Below, piece by piece: positions 8,772 through 17,840 of a DNA stretch of 57,951 bases. The position numbers and the translations under genes were made by a program. Location: positions 1 to 57,951 of the forward strand of contig DUAN01000228.1 of the NCBI GenBank assembly GCA_012960845.1, given 5' to 3'. The notes under the pieces are model-generated. The model was not told the origin of the DNA. It did no database searches and saw only the letters and a program-made list of their open reading frames with translations. The stretch is from Planctomycetota bacterium. GTDB taxonomy: Bacteria; Planctomycetota; UBA8108; UBA1146. The stretch's first letter is position 1. Each line of letters begins with the position of its first letter.

Positions 8772-9265
8772 AGCCGAACTTCTCAGCCAGCCGAACTTCT
8801 CAGCGATACTGGGGGGGGGAGTTGAAGACCGGAGGGACTCTTCTTCGCTCTGACTCGTCGCACCAGGTCAGAGAGAGGAAAAAGAGACCCAACCCAGAAG
8901 GGGGAAATTGGGGAATGTTCCGGGCCGGGTCTTCAGGAACGAATCAGAACTCGTAACCGCGCAGCACTCGAAGTGGATTGGTGCCACCTTCACGATGACA
9001 TCCGGAATCACTTCTATGCTCTATCGGGGATCGACTCTGTTCGGTGCTGAACCAGTATCGGAATTCCCCAGATCTCGTGTCACGAGAGCAGAGTGGATTG
9101 TGGACAAGTTGTGGACGCTAGTCCAGAAAAAAGCGGCCGCCGGAAGAGTTTTTTACCCCCTGTTGCCGCCGCCCTGCCCCCACTCTATCCTGCACAAGTT
9201 GTCCCAAATCACCCATATACGGCGATTCCGCCCGCATCATTAGAATTCGCCGAGAGGAACGATCC
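8772..9265. other. Non-coding spacer with direct repeats, palindrome and DnaA-box-like sites
   Basis: No convincing gene. It begins with a 17-base direct repeat (AGCCGAACTTCTCAGC, two copies at 8770-8803) and then a run of nine G. A perfect inverted repeat TCTCGTG-T-CACGAGA sits at 9073-9087, followed by two TGTGGAC words at 9099 and 9110 that resemble reversed DnaA boxes. The promoter of the aminotransferase-pgi pair is probably here. Confidence 0.5.
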
Positions 9266-10471
9266 TTGCCGATATCTCGAGCCGTGAGCAAATCGATCTC
9301 CCGATCCTCCTGGATCCGAAAAATGTTCGAAGAAGGCAGCCGCCTCAAGAAGATCCATGGAGCCGACGAAATCTACGATTTCACCCTCGGCAATCCGCAC
9401 CTGCCGCCGCCGGCTCTACTGATCGATCGCCTGCGCGAGCTGGTCAATGGGTCGCAAGAAGGAATCCATCGTTACATGCCCAATTCGGGCTGGCCCGAGG
9501 TCCGGGAGAAAATCGCTGCAGATCTGTCGCGGCGTACCGATCTGCCATGGACAGGATCTCATGTGGTGATGACGGTGGGTGCCGGGGGGGCTCTCAACAT
9601 CTCGCTCAAGACGCTGCTCAACCCCGGGGATGAAGTCATCATCCTCAGTCCATTCTTCGTCGAGTACCTGTTCTACATCGAGAATCATGGCGGTGTTGCG
9701 GTCGACTGTCCCACCACTGAGGACTTCTGTCCCGACCCGGAGATGCTGCTGTCGAAGGTGACCGAGCGAACGCGAGCGGTCATCATCAACAGTCCCAACA
9801 ATCCGACCGGCAGGGTTTACAGCGAGCAGGAACTGAAATCGTTCTGTGAAGCGCTGGCGACCGCTTCTGACCGGATTGGTCATCCGATCTACCTGATCAC
9901 CGATGAGCCGTACCGCAAGGTCACCTATGATGAAGTTCAGTGCCCCGAGATCGCGAACCTCTACCAGGACACCATCGTCATCACTTCGCATTCCAAAGAT
10001 CTCGGCCTGGCCGGCGATCGGATCGGCTACCTGGCGGTGCACCCAGCCGCCACCGATCAGAAAGCACTGGTCGAAGGTTGCACCTTCTGTAATCGAATCC
10101 TCGGTTTCGTCAACGCACCAAGCCTCCTGCAACTGGCGGTGGCCGATTGTCAGGAAGCGACGGTCGATCTCACCGAGTACCAGCTCAATCGAGAGACCCT
10201 CACCCAGCATCTGGGACAGCTGGGATTCCAATTCGTCCATCCTCAGGGCGCTTTCTTCCTCTTTCCCCGCACGCCAGAGCCGGATGATGTCCAGTTCATC
10301 GAGCAAGCGATGGAAGAGCGGATTCTGGTGGTACCCGGCCGCGGATTCGGTCGTTCCGGCCACTTCCGCCTCTCCTTCGCGGTGCCCCATTCAGTGGTGC
10401 AGCAGTCCCTCCCGGCGTGGGAACGGCTGGCGGAAAAGTGTCCTTCTCTAAAGGAGAGGACCGGCGATTGA
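9266..10471 (+). CDS. PLP-dependent aminotransferase, class I/II fold
   Basis: 401 residues, cytoplasmic. Fold-type-I aminotransferase motifs in order: YDFTLGNPHLPPP, MTVGAGGALNISLKTLLNPGD as NISLKTLLNPGDEVI, INSPNNPTGRVYS, LITDEPYRKVTYD (cofactor Asp) and the Schiff-base lysine in TSHSKDLGLAGDRIGY; the substrate-carboxylate Arg is in GHFRLSFAVP. It belongs to the aspartate/LL-DAP-type aminotransferases, but the amino acid cannot be fixed from sequence alone. TTG 9266 has GAGAGGA upstream. Its stop overlaps the TTG start of pgi. Confidence 0.88.
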   Translation: MPISRAVSKSISRSSWIRKMFEEGSRLKKIHGADEIYDFTLGNPHLPPPALLIDRLRELVNGSQEGIHRYMPNSGWPEVREKIAADLSRRTDLPWTGSHVVMTVGAGGALNISLKTLLNPGDEVIILSPFFVEYLFYIENHGGVAVDCPTTEDFCPDPEMLLSKVTERTRAVIINSPNNPTGRVYSEQELKSFCEALATASDRIGHPIYLITDEPYRKVTYDEVQCPEIANLYQDTIVITSHSKDLGLAGDRIGYLAVHPAATDQKALVEGCTFCNRILGFVNAPSLLQLAVADCQEATVDLTEYQLNRETLTQHLGQLGFQFVHPQGAFFLFPRTPEPDDVQFIEQAMEERILVVPGRGFGRSGHFRLSFAVPHSVVQQSLPAWERLAEKCPSLKERTGD

Positions 10472-11769
10472 GCATCTCATGGTCGCCGGTGACGGGAGCG
10501 GACTGCTCCTCTGCTGTCGAGATCTTGCGGCAAATCCTGGCCGATCCACCGGGGTTCATCGGGGCCATCGAGGACCAGGGAGCGATACCTCTGGCCGAGC
10601 GGGTCGCAGCGTCGATCCCACAGGAGGACTCGATCTTGCTGCTGGGAATCGGTGGGTCTGCCCTCGGTGCCAGAACACTGGTCGACGCTCTGGTCCCAGG
10701 CGATAGCCGCTTGACGGTGCTCGACAACATCGATCCTGAAGGTGTCGATCGGACTCTCGATCGACTCGACCTCGCTCACACCACGGTACTGATCATCTCG
10801 AAATCGGGCGGCACGGCAGAGACTGCTGCGCAACTTCTTCGGGTCTATCGTGCCCTCGAAGATGCCGGGGTCTCGGCGGATGACAAGATCATCGCCATCA
10901 CCGATCCCGATCGCGGGGCACTGCGCGAACTCGTCACCGCTCGTGGTTGGCGATCACTTCCGGTCCCCTCCGATGTGGGAGGTCGATTTTCGGTCATGAC
11001 CGCGGTCGGTTGGTTACCTGCGATCTGTTGCGGCATCGATGTCGAGGGGATACGGCGCGGCGCTCAAGCGGTGCTGGGCGATCTTCGACTGGCCGAGGAG
11101 GATCATGGATTGGTGCGCTGGATCAGCGGCTGGTCCGCCCATCAAGAATCACGCCAGACGGTGGTGATGTTCTGTTATCGAGATCGCCTGAGAACCTTCG
11201 GCGACTGGTTCGCACAACTCTGGGCGGAGAGTCTCGGCAAGCGTCACGACCTGTCGGGGGCCGAGGTGTGGACCGGTTCGACGCCGCTGGTCGCTCGTGG
11301 AGTCACCGATCAGCATTCGCTGGTGCAGTTGTTCGCCGAAGGCCCCGACGACAAGCAGTATCTGGTACTCGATAGCGACCTCGACACTGCGGATCCGATC
11401 CTCGACCAGACCACTGCGGCGCTTCATGAAGATCTTCAGTACCTCGCGGGAAAAAGCCTCGGGCAATTACATCGCGCCGAACGCGAAGGCACCGTCGCCG
11501 CTCTCGGATCCGCCGGACGACCGGTCTCGACGATGACCCTCGATGCTCTCGATGCAGAGCACCTCGGCGCACTGATGCTGACCTGGGAGATGGCCACGCT
11601 GATGGCGGCGGCGATCCTGCAGGTCAATCCCTTTGACCAGCCCGGTGTCGAGGGGGGGAAAGCGGTCGCTTTCTTCAAGATGGGTAGAAGTGGTTGGGAG
11701 GAGCAGGCGGCGTCCATCACCGCCGGGGCACCGAGCATCACACCCGCCGCGCCGATCCCCTGTCGCTAG
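10468..11769 (+). CDS. pgi: Glucose-6-phosphate isomerase
   Basis: Interconverts glucose 6-phosphate and fructose 6-phosphate. SIS-type motifs are LLLGIGGSALGARTL near residue 57, IISKSGGTAETAAQ, EVWTGSTPLVARGVTDQ and VNPFDQPGVEGGK, which carries the C-terminal active-site region. 433 residues fits the short bacterial GPI class. TTG 10468 overlaps the preceding TGA as TTGA, with AGGAG about 11 bases upstream, so translation is coupled to the aminotransferase. Confidence 0.92.
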   Translation: MSISWSPVTGADCSSAVEILRQILADPPGFIGAIEDQGAIPLAERVAASIPQEDSILLLGIGGSALGARTLVDALVPGDSRLTVLDNIDPEGVDRTLDRLDLAHTTVLIISKSGGTAETAAQLLRVYRALEDAGVSADDKIIAITDPDRGALRELVTARGWRSLPVPSDVGGRFSVMTAVGWLPAICCGIDVEGIRRGAQAVLGDLRLAEEDHGLVRWISGWSAHQESRQTVVMFCYRDRLRTFGDWFAQLWAESLGKRHDLSGAEVWTGSTPLVARGVTDQHSLVQLFAEGPDDKQYLVLDSDLDTADPILDQTTAALHEDLQYLAGKSLGQLHRAEREGTVAALGSAGRPVSTMTLDALDAEHLGALMLTWEMATLMAAAILQVNPFDQPGVEGGKAVAFFKMGRSGWEEQAASITAGAPSITPAAPIPCR

Positions 11770-11778
11770 CCAGCGCTC

Positions 11779-11820
11779 AGCATGAATCCGCACTAGCATG
11801 GATCCGCGCCAGCATGAATC
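11779..11820. repeat. 16-base tandem repeat, about 2.6 copies
   Basis: Unit AGCATGAATCCGCACT at 11779, a diverged copy at 11795 and a partial copy at 11811, filling the gap between the converging pgi and XRE-regulator genes. Confidence 0.85.
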
Positions 11821-11827
11821 AGAGGAG

Positions 11828-12382
11828 CTAGGTCGCGTTTCGCTTCGACACCAGACGGACCCTGGCATTCCACTCATCCGCGCTGATCAAGCCCTTCTGA
11901 ATCAACAGTTCGATCAGTGCCTGCTGTAGAACCGCCGTTCCAGGAACCACCGCACCAGCAGCCGCCACCTTGTCCTGGGCTCGAGCCACCGGCTTGGCAG
12001 TGGCTGGAACTTTTGCTGCGGCCGGGGTCGATGGGGCACCCTTGGGACGGCGTGAACGGGCGGATTTTTGTGGCGATTTGCGTGCGGCTCGTGGGCCCGA
12101 ACCCCTCCCTTTCGACTCGGAGGTGCTGCCGATCTCGGCGCTGAAAAACTCTACCGGCAGCGAGAAACGCTCGGCGATGCGACGTACCAGGGCACGGCTG
12201 GGAAAGGCCTGGCCATCGAGCACATCCTGGATGGTATTGGGCAGCACACCGATTCCTCGCGCCAGGCCGGGAACCGTTTCATGATGGGCGTCGATCAAAA
12301 AGCGTATCTTGCGGATCACCAGTTCCGGGGAGAGGGGGTTATCCACCCCAGAGGCCTGCCGATTCTGCTCTTGTTGGGTCAT
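11828..12382 (-). CDS. XRE-family HTH protein with basic linker and short C-terminal domain
   Basis: 184 residues. Residues about 20-75 form a Cro/C1-type helix-turn-helix (VPGLARGIGVLPNTIQDVLD, then SRALVRRIAERFSLPVEFFS). A long Lys/Ala/Pro-rich linker follows, then a short C-terminal piece (LQQALIELLIQKGLISADEW) that resembles the SHOCT-like oligomerisation motif. It is probably a DNA-binding regulator; targets are unknown. The start ATG 12382 has GGAGG only 4 bases away, as does the M14 peptidase gene upstream. Confidence 0.75.
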   Translation of the reverse strand: MTQQEQNRQASGVDNPLSPELVIRKIRFLIDAHHETVPGLARGIGVLPNTIQDVLDGQAFPSRALVRRIAERFSLPVEFFSAEIGSTSESKGRGSGPRAARKSPQKSARSRRPKGAPSTPAAAKVPATAKPVARAQDKVAAAGAVVPGTAVLQQALIELLIQKGLISADEWNARVRLVSKRNAT

Positions 12383-12457
12383 CGATCCTCCGAAGGTCAG
12401 GGAAATCAGTTCTCATCTGCCCTATCGACCTTCGGAGCCTCGATCTGAAGTGAATTT

Positions 12458-15091
12458 TCAGGATTCTTCTGCCAGCAGCAGCAATCCATTCAGGAACAGG
12501 TCCGCTGTCCCGCGCCAGAAGGAACGAAACAGTGGATCTCCGGCAAATAGTACCACCCTGCCACGCCCCACTCCCTGCTCCACCAGCCACACTCCTCCGG
12601 CGAGGGCTTGCTGGTTCTCATCGGAGATGAATCCACTCACCACCGGATCCTCTTCTCGCAGCACCCCCACATCGCTAGCCTCTCCCGACAGTTCAAAGAT
12701 CTTCGCACTGCCGATGAAGCCGAAGATCCTCGGTGGCTGACCAAAGGAGAGCGGGTGCTCTGGATCCAGCTCGACCGAGACGATGTTGCCGGGCACTTGT
12801 TGCTGTCGACGTTCTTCACGAAGATCCGCTCGAGTGCGCCGTTTCTTCGGCTTCTCCTCCGGCTCCTCCACTTTTCGAACCTGCTGGGAGACCAGGTCGA
12901 TGCCGGACTCTCCCATCTGAAACGCGCTACTTCCCAGCGCCAGCACGACGCCTCCGCCTCGAACCCACTGCGCCAGTTCCTTCTTGGTGCGGTCCCCCAG
13001 TGACGATCCCCTCACACCCGAGGGAATCACCAGCACATCGATGAGATCGAGGGCTCGAGAGAGCCGAGCTGCGGAAACGGTCGTGAACTCGATGCCCATC
13101 TCCTGTTCGAGAAAACTCCACACCGCACCGTAGGAAAGACTCGAGACTGAATCGGGCCCCAGCACCGCGATCCGAGCGTGGGCCAGTTCGGGGAAGGTGC
13201 TGGAACCGAGGTCGGGGCCGAGGTCGGTCCAGCCACTCGCGGTACCGTGGAACACCGTTCCCGTGTCTCGCGCGACTTGCTCGACCAGAGCATGAGTGTC
13301 GGGTGAGGAAACTCTCACGACCAGGGTTCCCGCCGGATAATCCTGGCCCTGGATCTGGATCGCCTCGGTGATCAGGTCGACCCGCTCGCCACCCTTCTGA
13401 ATCGCTCGCAGTGCCCGAGCAGAGGGTACCCCCTCCCAGCGATGGAGGTAGGCGACCCCGGCTTTCTGCTCGACCCGTCCGACCGGGTCCTCGATCGGCC
13501 CCAGCGGAATCAGGATGCCGGAGATGGGCTGGCTTGCGATCAGCGTCTCGACGCCAAACGCCATCGGCAGTGACCAGGCGGCGACATCGTAAAAGTATGC
13601 TTCTCCGGCACTGGCATGTGGCTCCAGCAGCGTTCTGGCGAGACGCCCTTGCGGTTGATCGAGCGGAACCACCACCGTACCCGCAGCCAGTTTGAGGATC
13701 TCCTGAGCGGTCCCATCGTGATGGACCAGCCCTTCCACCACCACCTCATCGATGGTTTGTACCATCTCGATCCCCTGCGCCTTCAGCAACCGCAGTAACG
13801 ACAGTCGTCGATCTCCGGATGCAGGCGGGATGATGAACTGCGAGATATCGGAATCTCGTCCCGCATAGATGGTGCCCTGCCGAAATTGATGAAAATCAGT
13901 CAGCAGTTGGACTCGATTTTGTGCCGCACAATCCGCCGTCGCCAGGCCGGCAACATGGTGATGGTGGAGCCGTTCCTGGAGTGTCAGCAAGGTGCCATTT
14001 CGACGGCGATACACCAGGCCGGCACTTCCCCCTCCCGCTTGCTCGTAGGTCATCCCGATGGCTCCATTGAGAGTCGGCCAGGAATCACCGTAGGCGGGAT
14101 AGAACAGATCAAATTGCTCTGCGGTGTAATATCTCCAGGTGAATCGATCGAAAGCCCTGGCATTGGCGAGTCCAAATTTACGACTCCACTCGACTCGATC
14201 TTCCGGAATGTTGGAGTTGATCGGCTCCTCCGGAGGAAAAAAGAAGTACGTCGACTGCGGACTCATCTCATGAAAATCGACATGGACCTGTGGCTGCCAC
14301 CGCAGGTACTGGGGAATTCTGGCGCGCGTCTCCGGCTGACTCTGCCAGGCCCAGTCTCGATTGAGGTCGAACAGGTAGTGATTACTTCGACCCGAAGGTG
14401 AAGATGGGGAGTGCTCTCGAGCTGCGGGATCGGGATCGGGAGGAACTGCGCCATTTTGCTGGTACCAGTGCAGATATCTTTCCCGCCCATCGGGATTGAG
14501 CAGAGGATCGACGATCACCAGGCAGTTCTCGCGAATTCTGCGAATCGCCGGGTCCGATCCATCCGCCAACTGGTGGATCGTGGCGAGTGCGGCCTCGGTT
14601 CCGGAGGACTCATCTCCGTGCACGTTGTAGGAGAGCCACACCACTGCGGGCAGACGGGCCACCAACTCCTCCAGCGAAAGGTCCTCCCTCTCCGATAACT
14701 CTCGTGGATCCGCCAGCAATCCGAGATCGGACTCGATCTGATCGAGTCGAGAAATCGTTTTCTGATCGGAGATCATCAGAAGGACCAGTTCTCGCCCCTC
14801 CACGGAGTGCCCATATCTTTCGATCGAGACTCGAGGAGAGAGTCTCGCCACTTCACGGCAGTACGCCATCACATCGTGGTGAGGGGTGAAACGATCTCCC
14901 AACTTCACGCCATAGAATTGATCGGGAGAGGGTATCTTGCCCTCAAAGGTATCGCTCCCGGTGTAGGGGAATCTCGTGGTTTCCTGCGCCTTTGCTGAAT
15001 CATCCCCGGCGGAGAAGTCAGTCGCCCACAGGCGACCATCGGCAACCAGTAGCGCCAGCAATAAGAGCATGGAAGTGGTCAGTTTCATCAT
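12458..15091 (-). CDS. Secreted M14-family zinc carboxypeptidase-like protein
   Basis: 877 residues with an N-terminal signal peptide (MMKLTTSMLLLLALLVADG). The zinc site is visible: H and E in SYNVHGDESSGTEA, the third ligand H in VDFHEMSPQ, and the catalytic Glu in MTYEQAGGGSAG. An M14 carboxypeptidase domain covers about residues 60-360. The rest is a long C-terminal region with a glutamine-amidotransferase-like fold (IDVLVIPSGVR, WVRGGGVVLALGSSAFQ) and a closing beta domain, as in large planctomycete/Bacteroidetes M14 proteins. It probably digests peptides outside the cytoplasm. ATG 15091 has AGGAGG 4 bases upstream; a second ATG follows at once (15088). Confidence 0.9.
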   Translation of the reverse strand: MMKLTTSMLLLLALLVADGRLWATDFSAGDDSAKAQETTRFPYTGSDTFEGKIPSPDQFYGVKLGDRFTPHHDVMAYCREVARLSPRVSIERYGHSVEGRELVLLMISDQKTISRLDQIESDLGLLADPRELSEREDLSLEELVARLPAVVWLSYNVHGDESSGTEAALATIHQLADGSDPAIRRIRENCLVIVDPLLNPDGRERYLHWYQQNGAVPPDPDPAAREHSPSSPSGRSNHYLFDLNRDWAWQSQPETRARIPQYLRWQPQVHVDFHEMSPQSTYFFFPPEEPINSNIPEDRVEWSRKFGLANARAFDRFTWRYYTAEQFDLFYPAYGDSWPTLNGAIGMTYEQAGGGSAGLVYRRRNGTLLTLQERLHHHHVAGLATADCAAQNRVQLLTDFHQFRQGTIYAGRDSDISQFIIPPASGDRRLSLLRLLKAQGIEMVQTIDEVVVEGLVHHDGTAQEILKLAAGTVVVPLDQPQGRLARTLLEPHASAGEAYFYDVAAWSLPMAFGVETLIASQPISGILIPLGPIEDPVGRVEQKAGVAYLHRWEGVPSARALRAIQKGGERVDLITEAIQIQGQDYPAGTLVVRVSSPDTHALVEQVARDTGTVFHGTASGWTDLGPDLGSSTFPELAHARIAVLGPDSVSSLSYGAVWSFLEQEMGIEFTTVSAARLSRALDLIDVLVIPSGVRGSSLGDRTKKELAQWVRGGGVVLALGSSAFQMGESGIDLVSQQVRKVEEPEEKPKKRRTRADLREERRQQQVPGNIVSVELDPEHPLSFGQPPRIFGFIGSAKIFELSGEASDVGVLREEDPVVSGFISDENQQALAGGVWLVEQGVGRGRVVLFAGDPLFRSFWRGTADLFLNGLLLLAEES

Positions 15092-15165
15092 CGATCCTCC
15101 TGGATCTTCGAGTGTATTTGCAGCAAGGTGTTCCCCGGTAGCGATGCCATTCTGCCCCCCTCCAG

Positions 15166-16569
15166 TTGCTGAGGCTAGGTAGACAATTCCTGACACCGAA
15201 ACTCGATTGGAATCGACCGTTGTCCCGATCAGAGATCTCCCCACTGATATCACTGGCGATGCCGATCGTCTTCACCCAGGTCGGGATGATGGTGATGGGA
15301 CTGGTGGACATGTGGATGGTCGGCAGGCTCGGGACCACCTCCCTGGCTTCTGTGGCGCTGGGAGACAGCTGGGTCTTCGGCACGCTGGTCATCGCTCAAG
15401 GGCTGATCCAGGGAATCGACCCACTGGTCACTCAGGCACAGGGTGCGAAGGATCCTGTCGCTCTGGGCCGCACCCTCCAGCGTGGTTTCTTGCTGGCCTT
15501 GGGGCTACTGCCACTGCTCGTACTGAGCTGGCAATTCTCCGAGGAGGTGTTGCTGATCCTCGGCCAGACTGAATCACTGAGTCGTAATGCCGCCCAGTAT
15601 TCTCACGCCCAGATCTTCAGTATCCCGGCATTTCTCGGTTTCTTTGTGCTGAAGCAATACCTCCAGGGCCGAGGCCACCTCGCTCCGATGGTCATCACGG
15701 TGATCGTCGCCAACTTCGCCAATATCGCATTCAACGAACTGTTCATCTTCGGCGGTTGGGGCATCCCAGCGATGGGAATTGAAGGTGCCGGATATGCCAC
15801 TGGCGCCAGTCGCTGCCTGATGCTGCTGATGCTGATTGTCCTCGCCGCTCGCGGGAAATACTTCTCGGCGGGCTGGGTCCGATGGAGTCGCCGCAGCTTC
15901 TCTCCCCGGGCGATGGGAGCGTTGCTAGCCCTGGGTATCCCGGTGGCGATTCACTTCGGCGTCGAGGTCTGGACCTTTCAGGCCGCCACCTTGATGGCCG
16001 GTTGGATCGGTGAAAGCCAGATCGCCGCCCACATCGTGGTACTGAAAATCATCTCCTTCACCTTCATGTTCCCCTGGGGCATCAGTGGTGCAGCGACCAC
16101 CCGAGTCGGAAACCTGCTGGGTGCCGCCGAACCGATCCAAGCACGACTCGCAGGGATCACCGCACTGGGGCTGGCGATCCTGGTGATGGCCATCCTGGGA
16201 TCGCTGATCGTGTGGCTCGACTCTTCATTGCCGGGAGTCTTTTCGACCGATCCACGGGTGCTCGCCAGTGCGGTGGCACTGCTTCCCATCGCGGCAGGAT
16301 TTCAGATCTTCGATGGAGTACAAGCGGTCGCTGCGGGAATCCTCCGTGGGGCAGGTCAGACGATTCCAGCCGCTGTGATCGGTGTGATCGGATTTCCATG
16401 TATCACTCTCCCCCTCTCCTACCACCTGACATTTACCAGGGAGATGGGACTACCTGGGATCTGGTGGGCCTTCTTCTTCGGGCTGCTGACTGCTTCAGTG
16501 TTACTGGTGGGCTGGTTCCTGATCACATCGCCGAACTGGAAACCGATCGAGAGGCGCATCGCCGACTGA
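15166..16569 (+). CDS. MATE-family multidrug/Na+ antiporter
   Basis: 467 residues with about 12 hydrophobic segments, a typical MATE (NorM/DinF-type) size. Characteristic stretches are AMPIVFTQVGMMVMGLVD and MVGRLGTTSLASVALGDS in helix 1-2, and GISGAATTRVGNLLGA at the start of the second bundle. It exports cationic compounds in exchange for Na+ or H+; the substrate is unknown. The frame can start at TTG 15166 or TTG 15220; neither has a strong Shine-Dalgarno. It diverges from the M14 gene with 74 bases between starts. Confidence 0.9.
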   Translation: MLRLGRQFLTPKLDWNRPLSRSEISPLISLAMPIVFTQVGMMVMGLVDMWMVGRLGTTSLASVALGDSWVFGTLVIAQGLIQGIDPLVTQAQGAKDPVALGRTLQRGFLLALGLLPLLVLSWQFSEEVLLILGQTESLSRNAAQYSHAQIFSIPAFLGFFVLKQYLQGRGHLAPMVITVIVANFANIAFNELFIFGGWGIPAMGIEGAGYATGASRCLMLLMLIVLAARGKYFSAGWVRWSRRSFSPRAMGALLALGIPVAIHFGVEVWTFQAATLMAGWIGESQIAAHIVVLKIISFTFMFPWGISGAATTRVGNLLGAAEPIQARLAGITALGLAILVMAILGSLIVWLDSSLPGVFSTDPRVLASAVALLPIAAGFQIFDGVQAVAAGILRGAGQTIPAAVIGVIGFPCITLPLSYHLTFTREMGLPGIWWAFFFGLLTASVLLVGWFLITSPNWKPIERRIAD

Positions 16570-16572
16570 CCC

Positions 16573-16615
16573 GGCTGCTTGACTGCTTGGCTCTCCTTGG
16601 GGCTGCTTGACTGCT
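16573..16615. repeat. 15-base direct repeat, period 28
   Basis: GGCTGCTTGACTGCT occurs at 16573 and again at 16601, in the short spacer between the convergent MATE and exported coiled-coil genes. Confidence 0.8.
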
Positions 16616-16633
16616 AGAGCCGACACCCGACGA

Positions 16634-17731
16634 TCAACGAGTAGGCCCGAGGAGAAAGTGAAACTCCCCCGAAATGCAGCGGACCTGCAGCACCACCCCC
16701 ACCTGTTGCATCTCGAGAGAAACCTGCAATTTCGCATGCCCCGGATCCGCAGCACCTGTCGGAGTCAGAATCTTGACTGCGCCTTCTTCATCCAGTTGTT
16801 GGATCTTGTTCTCGAGAGTTTCCCGCTGTTGCTGCGCCCTGCGGATCCGGCCTTGCCACAGGGCGATCTCCTGCAGATTCGACGGGTCCTCTGCTTCGAG
16901 ACGACGCAGTTCTCTCCGGGCACGACCCAACGCTCGAGTCATCTCTTCGCTGGTCGCAGCAATCCGCGCGCGAGAAGGATCTTCGAGTCGCAGTTGGGGG
17001 CCAACCCCGGTAGTCGAGACCATCACGGCTCGAACCAGCGGTAGATCTCCCTCTGGATCCTCGATGGTGCCGAGAACACAGTGGGCCGGCATCGACGACA
17101 TCTCTGGAAACTGAAAGGTCTGTAACTTCCAGCCGTGGACCTCCTGGGTGGTGGCGGCTGCCGGAACACCGTGACTGACCAGAGCCAGCACTCCCCACTC
17201 CAGTCGCAGGAACAGTTCCCTCGAGTTCTTCCGAGTGATCACGGCGACCGTCGCCAAGATCGTGCTTGCAGGGCGATCGAGCACACTTCGTTTCACCGGA
17301 ATCACGATCTCGGGTCCACCGCCGAGGGATCTTGCCAGCAATCGCACCTGCAAGGATGATCCGACCTGGATCGACAACTGGTGCTTTCCCGGTGGCAGGA
17401 GAACCCCCGACCAGAGGATCGGCAGGGGCGTATCGAGTAAACAGCCACCTGGAATCTGCAAGATGCCGGGTCGAGTCAGATCGGGCAGTGCAGGAACCAC
17501 TTCGGGGCAATCGGGAAGTTGAACCGACACCTCGACCGATCCCACTCTTGCTGTGGAGGTGAGTGAGTCGGGCGCCAGTTCAGGCTGCGCCATCAGCAAC
17601 CGGGGAAACAGGAGGCTGATCGCCACCAGACAGATCCCCAGCCGGCAGATCATCGGCCGACAGATCATCGGCCGACAGATCATCGACCGACAGATCATCG
17701 GCCACCAACCACTGCGAGTTGCATACTTCAT
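16634..17731 (-). CDS. Exported protein of unknown function with C-terminal coiled coil
   Basis: 365 residues. The N-terminus has four repeats of the type MICRP from a 15-base DNA repeat, then the hydrophobic core GICLVAISLLFPRLLMAQ, a plausible signal peptide with cleavage near AQ-PELAP. The middle is beta-rich (LLPPGKHQLSIQVGSSLQVR). Residues about 265-325 are a highly charged coiled coil (RARRELRRLEAEDPSNLQEI, QQQRETLENKIQQLDEE). No family recognised. ATG 17731 is preferred because AGGATGGA precedes it; ATG 17740 is possible. A strong inverted repeat lies upstream. Confidence 0.6.
   Translation of the reverse strand: MKYATRSGWWPMICRSMICRPMICRPMICRLGICLVAISLLFPRLLMAQPELAPDSLTSTARVGSVEVSVQLPDCPEVVPALPDLTRPGILQIPGGCLLDTPLPILWSGVLLPPGKHQLSIQVGSSLQVRLLARSLGGGPEIVIPVKRSVLDRPASTILATVAVITRKNSRELFLRLEWGVLALVSHGVPAAATTQEVHGWKLQTFQFPEMSSMPAHCVLGTIEDPEGDLPLVRAVMVSTTGVGPQLRLEDPSRARIAATSEEMTRALGRARRELRRLEAEDPSNLQEIALWQGRIRRAQQQRETLENKIQQLDEEGAVKILTPTGAADPGHAKLQVSLEMQQVGVVLQVRCISGEFHFLLGPTR
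17648..17707. repeat. 15-base tandem repeat, 4 copies, inside a signal peptide
   Basis: Copies of GATCATCGGCCGACA start at 17648, 17663, 17678 (one change) and 17693 (diverged). Read on the minus strand they give repeated MICRP/S pentapeptides just before the hydrophobic core of the exported protein. Confidence 0.95.
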
Positions 17732-17771
17732 GAATTCCATCCTGGATCGGAGTCCTCTGGAATGGATGAGA

Positions 17772-17812
17772 ACCCGGGTCCCCTCTTCCGCTGTGGAAGA
17801 GGAAACCCGGGT
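17772..17812 (-). terminator. Long inverted repeat, terminator-like
   Basis: Arms of 18 bases (17772-17789 and 17795-17812), two mismatches, 5-base loop. It lies between two minus-strand genes, so it could end the mRNA of the upstream barrel-like lipoprotein. No clear T-run follows, so a regulatory or processing role is possible. Confidence 0.5.
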
Positions 17813-17840
17813 CCTGAACTCCACGGTCGTCAGACCGCTG

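Noticed and set aside
9416..10390. 324-codon open frame antisense to the aminotransferase
   Set aside because: It mirrors the aminotransferase, has no family motif and no Shine-Dalgarno of note.
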